This document shows, in pieces, positions 5,723 through 11,149 of a stretch of DNA of 11,149 bases. This stretch comes from Actinomycetota bacterium (lineage in GTDB: Bacteria; Actinomycetota; Actinomycetes; Nanopelagicales; Nanopelagicaceae). The stretch is taken from positions 1-11,149 of the forward strand of contig RFRA01000021.1 in assembly GCA_009924725.1 (NCBI GenBank), read 5' to 3'. The notes under the pieces are model-generated. The model searched no databases, was not told the DNA's origin, and saw only the letters and a program-made list of their open reading frames with translations. The first letter of the stretch is position 1, and each line of letters opens with the position of its first letter. The position numbers and the translations under genes are program-made.

Positions 5723-7000
5723 TTATGCCTTAAAACGTGGGAATGCACCACGACCAGCGTATTTAGCACCACTTGCAAGTTCTTCTTCAATGCGTAGCAA
5801 TTGGTTGTACTTCGCAACGCGTTCAGTACGAGCTGGTGCACCTGTCTTGATCTGACCACAGTTTGTCGCAACTGCGAGATCAGCAATAGTGGTGTCTTCA
5901 GTTTCACCTGAACGGTGTGACAACATGCTGCGATAGTTTGCATGTTGCGCCATTGATACCGCATCAAGAGTTTCAGTTAGGGTTCCGATTTGGTTTACCT
6001 TAACTAGAAGCGCATTTGCAGTATTAGTTGCAATGCCCTTAGCTAAACGCTCTGGGTTAGTTACAAATAGGTCATCGCCAACAATTTGAATGCGTGAACC
6101 AAGCACGCTGGTCATCTCGGCCCAGCCGGCCCAGTCTTCTTCATTTAGTGGATCTTCGATAGAAACAATTGGATATGAGTTAACGAGATCGGTGTAATAC
6201 GCGATCATTTCACCAGCTGAACGTAAAGAACCTTCGAACTTGTATTGACCGTTCTCGTGGAATTCAGTTGCTGCAACGTCCATCGCAAGTGCGATATCGG
6301 TACCTGGCTTGAAGCCGGCCTTGGTAATTGCTTCAAGAATCAAATCAAGAGCGGCACGGTTGCTATCAAGGTTTGGCGCAAAGCCGCCTTCATCACCAAC
6401 GCTAGTTGCTAAACCGCGTTGCTTAAGCACTGATTTAAGTGCGTGATAAATCTCGGCGCCCCAGCGAAGTGATTCGCGGAAAGTTGGTGCACCAATTGGC
6501 GCAACCATGAATTCTTGAATATCAACGTTGGTATCAGCATGTGCGCCACCATTAAGAATGTTCATCATTGGCACAGGTAGTAGGTGCGCATTTGGGCCAC
6601 CGAGGTAGCGGAATAGTGATAGGTCTGCACTTTCAGCAGATGCTTTAGCAACTGCGAGTGAAACACCAAGAATTGCATTCGCGCCTAAACGTGATTTATT
6701 TGCAGTGCCATCAAGTGAAATCATGGCGCTATCAATGATGCGTTGGTCTTGGGCATCAAAACCAATAATGTTTGGCCCGATTTCATCGTTCACAAATGCA
6801 ACCGCTTTTTCAACACCTTTACCTAAGTAACGAGTGCCACCATCGCGAAGTTCAGAGGCCTCGAATGCACCAGTTGATGCACCGCTCGGGACTGCAGCAC
6901 GTGCTTGGGTGCCATCTTCTAATTGAATTTCAACTTCAACAGTTGGGTTTCCGCGGGAATCTAGAATTTCACGGGCGCCGAGCGCTTCGATAATTGCCAT
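5723..7000 (-). CDS. eno: Enolase (phosphopyruvate hydratase)
   Basis: Enolase converts 2-phosphoglycerate to phosphoenolpyruvate in glycolysis, with Mg2+, in the cytoplasm. At 425 residues it is full length. The fold and active site are all visible: the mobile loop SGASTGAFE (39-47), His154 and Glu163 in GGAHADTNVDIQE, Glu204 in VGDEGGFAPN, metal ligands Asp241 (MDVAATEF), Glu282 (IEDPLNEEDW) and Asp309/Asp310 (VGDDLF), catalytic Lys334 (LVKVNQIGT), the SHRSGETED loop with His362-Arg363-Ser364, and Lys385 (IKTGAPAR). The ATG at 7000 has a perfect AGGAGG five bases upstream, the strongest ribosome binding site in the window and consistent with high expression. It follows mazG by 72 bases and precedes the septation gene by 13. 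Confidence 0.99.
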   Translation of the reverse strand: MAIIEALGAREILDSRGNPTVEVEIQLEDGTQARAAVPSGASTGAFEASELRDGGTRYLGKGVEKAVAFVNDEIGPNIIGFDAQDQRIIDSAMISLDGTANKSRLGANAILGVSLAVAKASAESADLSLFRYLGGPNAHLLPVPMMNILNGGAHADTNVDIQEFMVAPIGAPTFRESLRWGAEIYHALKSVLKQRGLATSVGDEGGFAPNLDSNRAALDLILEAITKAGFKPGTDIALAMDVAATEFHENGQYKFEGSLRSAGEMIAYYTDLVNSYPIVSIEDPLNEEDWAGWAEMTSVLGSRIQIVGDDLFVTNPERLAKGIATNTANALLVKVNQIGTLTETLDAVSMAQHANYRSMLSHRSGETEDTTIADLAVATNCGQIKTGAPARTERVAKYNQLLRIEEELASGAKYAGRGAFPRFKA

Positions 7001-7005
7001 GATGG

Positions 7006-7011
7006 CCTCCT
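7006..7011 (-). promoter_or_regulatory. Strong Shine-Dalgarno site of eno
   Basis: On the minus strand AGGAGG ends five bases before the enolase ATG. It is the only full anti-SD match I see before a gene here. Most other starts in the cluster rely on overlap with the previous stop. It fixes the eno start and suggests that enolase is translated well above its operon neighbours. Confidence 0.9.
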
Positions 7012-7043
7012 ATTGCTAATTGTTAACTCTTTAATTAACTAGA

Positions 7044-7061
7044 GAGATCAGCGCTGAACTC
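7044..7061. promoter_or_regulatory. Imperfect palindrome in the mazG-eno gap (candidate operator)
   Basis: The 72-base gap between mazG and eno contains the perfect 10-base palindrome TCAGCGCTGA (7048-7057). It extends to 18 bases with GAG/CTC arms and one mismatched pair (7047/7058). There is no loop and no U-tract, so it does not look like a terminator. A protein-binding site upstream of eno is possible. The AT-rich part next to it (7022-7039) has GTTAA and TTAAC inverted around eight bases. I could not find a convincing -35/-10 pair, so promoter activity is a guess from the gap size and the strong ribosome binding site. Confidence 0.35.
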
Positions 7062-7072
7062 AGGTGAGCAGT

Positions 7073-7702
7073 CTACCGCGCTTCATTGCTTTGGATCTGC
7101 GCCATTAGAGCGCGTGCCCGCTGGCGCAACAGAGAATCGAGATCAATTTCATTGGTGCTGGCCCAGGCCGCGATCGCAAGAATTTGTTCAACTGCCATTT
7201 CGGCATCGTTAACCTGCGTCGATGGTAGATCTAGAGAAACTCCATATTTTTCAGCGCGATGTAACAGCTTTGAAATCAAGGGCAATGAGGGCTGCGATAG
7301 AGCAACACCATCAATGGCTGAGGTGCGACCCTTTTCAGCAGCTTTTATTTCCTCCCAATTAGAGATTACTTCAGCAACGCCAGATACCTGAACATCAGCA
7401 AATACGTGTGGGTGCCGGTTAATCAATTTATCTGCGATGCCGCGGGCAACATCTTCGATCGTAAATGGATTCTGTGGATCATCTTGCGCAATGCGGGCAT
7501 GGAAATAAACCTGTAGCAGTAGATCGCCTAATTCTTCTTGTAAGCCAGCTCGATCATTGGTTTCAACTGCATCAATGAATTCGTACGACTCTTCGAGCAG
7601 ATATTTGATCAGAGACTCGTGCGTCTGTTCGGCATCCCAAGGGCAACCACCCGGCGAGCGAAGTTTGTTCATTACCTCCGCAAGGCGCAGAAGTTCTGAC
7701 AT
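7073..7702 (-). CDS. mazG: MazG nucleoside triphosphate pyrophosphohydrolase
   Basis: MazG hydrolyses (d)NTPs to monophosphates and pyrophosphate, and so cleans damaged or excess nucleotides from the pool. At 209 residues it is shorter than the two-domain E. coli protein (263). The N-terminal catalytic domain is intact: the CPWDAEQTH segment (20-28), metal-binding glutamates Glu37, Glu38 and Glu41 in LLEESYEF, and the second half of the helix motif EELGD (56-60). KLINRHPHVF (92-101) and NWEEIK (115-120) follow, as in typical MazG. The C-terminal part (about 125-209) is a diverged second domain with the IDGV...LISKLLHRAEKYG pattern but without the full acidic motif. The ATG at 7702 lies 15 bases after the lipoprotein gene's stop, with only a weak GAG upstream. 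It sits in the usual place between mfd and eno. Confidence 0.95.
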   Translation of the reverse strand: MSELLRLAEVMNKLRSPGGCPWDAEQTHESLIKYLLEESYEFIDAVETNDRAGLQEELGDLLLQVYFHARIAQDDPQNPFTIEDVARGIADKLINRHPHVFADVQVSGVAEVISNWEEIKAAEKGRTSAIDGVALSQPSLPLISKLLHRAEKYGVSLDLPSTQVNDAEMAVEQILAIAAWASTNEIDLDSLLRQRARALMAQIQSNEAR

Positions 7703-7717
7703 TTAATTGGCTCTAAA

Positions 7718-8335
7718 TTATTTTGCTGGCGTCGCTGCAGGTGAAACTACATCGCTTACAGCGGCAGTAACTTCAGCTGTTTCAGCTTTCCAGACACCGT
7801 AACGTGGATTAACTGTGACTTTTTGAGTCTTGCCAGTAGCCACAATCAATTCCTGCATCTTGGTTGGAATATCTGCCTCAGGAACACCAGCTGCAGCAAA
7901 GCTCTTTTGAATTTTCTCTGAATTTAATACGGCTTCTAAATAAGTATCAAAATCTATTGATGCAATACCGGCGCCGACAAGTGCTTGTGGCAAGTTAGCA
8001 GCGCCACCGACTTGCTGAATGATTACTTCGCGGCGAGTATCAATCTCAGCCTTAGTAACAGTAATTTTTGTTGATGTGGCAGCAGCCTTTAATAGACCAG
8101 CAAATAAGTGGAAGCGAAGTTGACTACGGTTTAGTTCTTCGCCAGTTTCTAATTGCATCTGTGTTGTGTCAACGCCAGTGCGCTCAGCCATTACGGTATC
8201 AATGCTGGTCTGCACAGTTGCTTGAGTAATCTTGGTGCTTCCGATTGTTGCCGCGGCGCCAACTTGTGAGCAACCAGTTAGGAAAAGTGCGATTGCTGCA
8301 ACAGAGGCAATTGTGACTGCGGTGAATTTTTTCAA
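7718..8335 (-). CDS. Lipoprotein with SurA N-terminal resemblance
   Basis: This is a 205-residue predicted lipoprotein exported and anchored to the outer face of the membrane. A basic start (MKK), a hydrophobic run and the lipobox LTGC (19-22) form a lipoprotein signal peptide cleaved before Cys22. The mature part begins with a segment resembling the SurA/PrsA N-terminal chaperone domain (helices around residues 35-150). It ends with a short NPRYGVW motif (about 177-183) and an Ala/Pro/Val-rich tail. No peptidyl-prolyl isomerase domain is visible, so isomerase activity is not supported; a periplasm-side folding or holdase role is inference. The start is TTG, overlapping the mfd stop TGA by four bases (TTGA), with GTGAG about six bases upstream. 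Similar lipoproteins sit between mfd and mazG in other Actinobacteria such as Streptomyces, to my recollection. Confidence 0.82.
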   Translation of the reverse strand: MKKFTAVTIASVAAIALFLTGCSQVGAAATIGSTKITQATVQTSIDTVMAERTGVDTTQMQLETGEELNRSQLRFHLFAGLLKAAATSTKITVTKAEIDTRREVIIQQVGGAANLPQALVGAGIASIDFDTYLEAVLNSEKIQKSFAAAGVPEADIPTKMQELIVATGKTQKVTVNPRYGVWKAETAEVTAAVSDVVSPAATPAK

Positions 8336-11149
8336 GATTTACTCACTTTCGGGTTAGCCGCTAATTCGGTTACGGCTTCGGATACCCAAGCCAGAGTAGA
8401 AGTATCCCCCATAACTGGAGTGCTTTCAGACGGATTCCAGGCTGCGGCCTTGGGCAAGGCGACCAAAACTGTGCTGGCTGCGCTCTTATAAATCGACCCT
8501 GGATAAACGCGATTTAGGCGAAGTTGGCGTGATTCTGGAAGAGTCAGTGGCGATAAGCGCAGGAATTTGCCAGAGATAACTACCTCGCGCAGCTGCCGGC
8601 CCTTGGCCAACGCTCGCAGTTTGGCCACACCAAGCAGCGCTTGAGCAGTATCTGGCAGCTCGCCAAATCGATCAATCAACTCAGCTGCAATTGCATCTAC
8701 ATCGGCATCACTTTGCACATCAGCTAAGCGGCGATAAAGGTCAAGACGCAAACGTTCACCCGGAACATACTCTTCGGGCAGATGTGCATTAATGGGAATT
8801 TCAATTTTGCATTCATGATTAGGTTCTTCAGTTTCAATAAAACCAGTTTTGTAATCTTGAACTGCTTCGCCGACCATACGCATGTAGAGATCAAAGCCGA
8901 CGTCGGCAATATGGCCTGATTGTTCGCCACCCAATAAATTGCCCGCACCACGAATTTCTAAGTCCTTTAGGGCAACGCGCATTCCCGCACCTAGATCAGT
9001 ATTGGATGCAATTGTTTTCAAGCGATCAATCGCAATTTCCGAAAGTGGTTGATCGGCTGGGTACAGGAAATAGGCATACGCCCGTTCGCGACCACGACCG
9101 ACGCGACCGCGCAACTGATGAAGCTGCGACAACCCAAACATATCTGCACGTTCTACAATCAATGTATTTGCATTCGCAATATCCAAACCACTTTCGACAA
9201 TAGTGGTGCAAACCAGAACATCAAAATCACGATTCCAGAATCCTAGAATTACATCTTCTAACATTGATTCGCTCATCTGCCCATGTGCTACGCGAATGCG
9301 TGCTTCGGGCACTAGCTCTTGTAAACGCGATGCAGTGCGATCAATTGATTCGACCCGATTATGAATATAGAAAATCTGACCATCGCGCAAAAGCTCGCGG
9401 TGTATCGCGGCCGCAATCTGGGCATCTTCACTTGCGCCGACATAAGTAAGAATCGGATGTCGCTCTTCAGGTGGAGTTGTAATCGTAGACATCTCGCGAA
9501 TTCCAGTTACGGCCATTTCTAGCGTTCGCGGAATTGGCGTTGCTGACATGGAAAGCACATCGACAGTGGTGCGTAGTTTCTTGAGGGATTCTTTTTGCTC
9601 TACGCCAAAGCGCTGCTCTTCATCAACGATAACTAGACCTAAATCCTTGAAAACTACATCGTTTGAGAGGATTCGATGAGTTCCGATTACAACATCGATG
9701 GCGCCTTCACCTAAACCCTGGGTTATCTCTTTACTCTCCTTGGCGGAATTAAAACGAGACATGCCAGCCACCTTGATCGGAAAACCAGAATAACGTTCGG
9801 TAAAAGTCTTGTAGTGCTGCTGCACTAATAATGTGGTTGGTACTAAAACGGCTACTTGCTTGCCATCTTGCACAGCTTTGAATGCAGCACGAATTGCAAT
9901 CTCAGTTTTGCCGTAGCCCACATCGCCACAAATAATTCGATCCATCGGAAACGGGCGTTCCATATCGCGCTTAACTTCATCGATCGTGGCCAATTGGTCA
10001 ATAGTTTCGATATAGGAAAAGGCATCTTCGAGTTCGCGTTGCCATGGCGTATCTGGTGAAAATGCAAAACCTGGTGCACTGGTTCGTGCGGCATAGAGTC
10101 GAATTAACTCACCAGCAATTTGGCGCACTGCTTTACGGGCGCGACCCTTTGCTTTCTGCCACTCACCGCTGCCAATGCGGTGAACAGTTGGTGATTCGCC
10201 ACCAATGTACTTACTAACTTGTTCTAATGAATCTGTTGGCACAAATATGCGATCGCCGGGTTGACCGCGTTTTGCTGAGGCGTATTCGATAATCAGATAC
10301 TCGCGAACAACGCCAGCAGTTTCGCGTTGGATCATTTCAACATAACGCCCGATGCCATGTTGTTCATGAACTACAAAGTCGCCGGCTTTTAACTCAAGTG
10401 GATCAACGCTCTGTTTCCGCTTTGAGGGCAAACGATCAGAATCTTTAACGCGCGATTTACTGCCAGTTAAATCGTGTTCGGTAATAAAAAGTATTTGCGC
10501 ACTTGGGTAAGAAAAACCATAAGTAATCGGAGTAGTCGTTATATGAATCAGACCAGCTGTTGGTTTGGCATGTAGCTGATCGACCACATAAACCGGTAGG
10601 TCGGCACCACGGAAAATTCCGGCATAGCGTTCAACCATGCCGTGGCCATTGGCCGTGAAAATTACCTTGAAGTTATTTAAAACCGCCTCCCCCAGCACGG
10701 CCAAAAGTTGATCCAGGTCGCCTCGCAACGGATCAATTGCAGAGATCGCCATAAAGTCAGTATTTTCACTTAAGTCAGAGCCAAAAGAATTGAGCGAACG
10801 GCGATTAAGCCCCAAAGAAATTATCTTTTCGGCGAGCTCATCCCAGGCTAAGTAAGTACTCACGCCAGTGTGTACTGGAGCAACTGCGCCAACTGCTGCG
10901 TTAGACCAAGAGGCGGCTAAAAATTCTTCATTGGTCGAAAGTAGATCTGCCGCCCGAGAACGAATTCGCTCTTCATCTAGGAAAACTATTTCGGTGTTAG
11001 CAGGCATTCGATCAAGCAAGGTTTCTTGCGCTTCGATTAATAACGGTATGAGTGATTCCATGCCTTCGGTAGCAATGCCCGCAGCCATTCGATCAAGCAT
11101 TTCAGCTGCTGCTGGAAATTTGGAAATTAGATCATTTGCTTTAACTTGA
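8332..11149 (-). CDS. mfd: Transcription-repair coupling factor Mfd, 5'-partial
   Basis: Mfd is a DNA translocase that pushes stalled RNA polymerase off DNA damage and recruits UvrA for nucleotide excision repair. The frame is open to the right edge, so the true start lies outside; about 938 residues are visible and roughly 220 to 240 N-terminal residues are missing. Counting from the internal Met at 11100, the remaining UvrB-like and linker part spans 1 to about 230. The RNA polymerase interacting (CarD-like) domain starts near 236 with GDFVVHEQHGIGRY. The helicase core has Walker A GDVGYGKTE (392-400), DEEQ (493-496), SAT (519-521), IVESGLD (634-640) and the arginine-finger motif QLRGRVGRGR (662-671). 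The TRCF C-terminal regulatory domain spans about 765-870. The stop TGA overlaps the lipoprotein start. All helicase motifs seem intact. Confidence 0.98.
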   Translation of the reverse strand, partial: QVKANDLISKFPAAAEMLDRMAAGIATEGMESLIPLLIEAQETLLDRMPANTEIVFLDEERIRSRAADLLSTNEEFLAASWSNAAVGAVAPVHTGVSTYLAWDELAEKIISLGLNRRSLNSFGSDLSENTDFMAISAIDPLRGDLDQLLAVLGEAVLNNFKVIFTANGHGMVERYAGIFRGADLPVYVVDQLHAKPTAGLIHITTTPITYGFSYPSAQILFITEHDLTGSKSRVKDSDRLPSKRKQSVDPLELKAGDFVVHEQHGIGRYVEMIQRETAGVVREYLIIEYASAKRGQPGDRIFVPTDSLEQVSKYIGGESPTVHRIGSGEWQKAKGRARKAVRQIAGELIRLYAARTSAPGFAFSPDTPWQRELEDAFSYIETIDQLATIDEVKRDMERPFPMDRIICGDVGYGKTEIAIRAAFKAVQDGKQVAVLVPTTLLVQQHYKTFTERYSGFPIKVAGMSRFNSAKESKEITQGLGEGAIDVVIGTHRILSNDVVFKDLGLVIVDEEQRFGVEQKESLKKLRTTVDVLSMSATPIPRTLEMAVTGIREMSTITTPPEERHPILTYVGASEDAQIAAAIHRELLRDGQIFYIHNRVESIDRTASRLQELVPEARIRVAHGQMSESMLEDVILGFWNRDFDVLVCTTIVESGLDIANANTLIVERADMFGLSQLHQLRGRVGRGRERAYAYFLYPADQPLSEIAIDRLKTIASNTDLGAGMRVALKDLEIRGAGNLLGGEQSGHIADVGFDLYMRMVGEAVQDYKTGFIETEEPNHECKIEIPINAHLPEEYVPGERLRLDLYRRLADVQSDADVDAIAAELIDRFGELPDTAQALLGVAKLRALAKGRQLREVVISGKFLRLSPLTLPESRQLRLNRVYPGSIYKSAASTVLVALPKAAAWNPSESTPVMGDTSTLAWVSEAVTELAANPKVSKS

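Noticed and set aside
8332..11100. Mfd starting at the internal Met at 11100 as a short Mfd variant
   Set aside because: The frame is open past this Met to the window edge, and the missing length equals the normal N-terminal UvrB-like part, so the gene is only cut by the window.

Overview
The window looks like a stretch of core chromosome from a streamlined, low-GC actinobacterium. The order mfd, SurA-like lipoprotein, mazG, eno, divIC/ftsB-like, DUF501 and ppx is the well-known actinobacterial cluster (in Mycobacterium tuberculosis Rv1020 to Rv1026 has nearly the same order, with lpqU in place of the lipoprotein). The base composition (by eye in the mid-40s percent GC), the frequent TTA codons, the very short gaps and the start/stop overlaps suggest a small-genome planktonic lineage such as the freshwater acI group (Nanopelagicales). 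That placement is inference; no 16S rRNA or other marker is present.

Layout. Positions 1 to 2107 (+ strand) hold two transporter genes in tandem: the 3' part of a 14-helix DHA2-type drug exporter, and a 12-helix MFS transporter that overlaps its end and probably starts at a TTG. Their direction converges on a minus-strand gene for a YccA-type Bax inhibitor-1 membrane protein (2108 to 2899). The two stop codons touch, and a strong two-way hairpin terminator (2061 to 2090) lies inside the last codons of the MFS gene. Upstream of the Bax inhibitor gene, also on the minus strand, is a tRNA gene with anticodon UAA (3058 to 3133). It has a short 5-base variable loop, which is not the usual shape for a bacterial leucine tRNA.

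From 3164 to the right edge everything is on the minus strand. Read in transcription order it is mfd (5' end beyond the window), a lipoprotein with SurA N-terminal resemblance, mazG, eno, a DivIC/FtsB-like septation protein, DUF501, a Ppx/GppA phosphatase, a type 5 uracil-DNA glycosylase, and then the tRNA. Neighbours overlap by 1 to 29 bases or are separated by 13 to 30 bases, except for a 72-base gap in front of eno. That gap carries a strong Shine-Dalgarno site and a dyad and is the only likely internal promoter site. The cluster joins DNA repair (Mfd, UDG), nucleotide-pool cleaning (MazG), glycolysis (Eno), septation (DivIC) and polyphosphate/(p)ppGpp hydrolysis (Ppx).

I see no mobile element, CRISPR array, phage gene, toxin-antitoxin pair or other new multi-gene system. 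The points most worth a second look are the short-arm UAA tRNA, the terminator buried in a coding sequence, and the two conserved but poorly understood proteins (DUF501 and the SurA-like lipoprotein).
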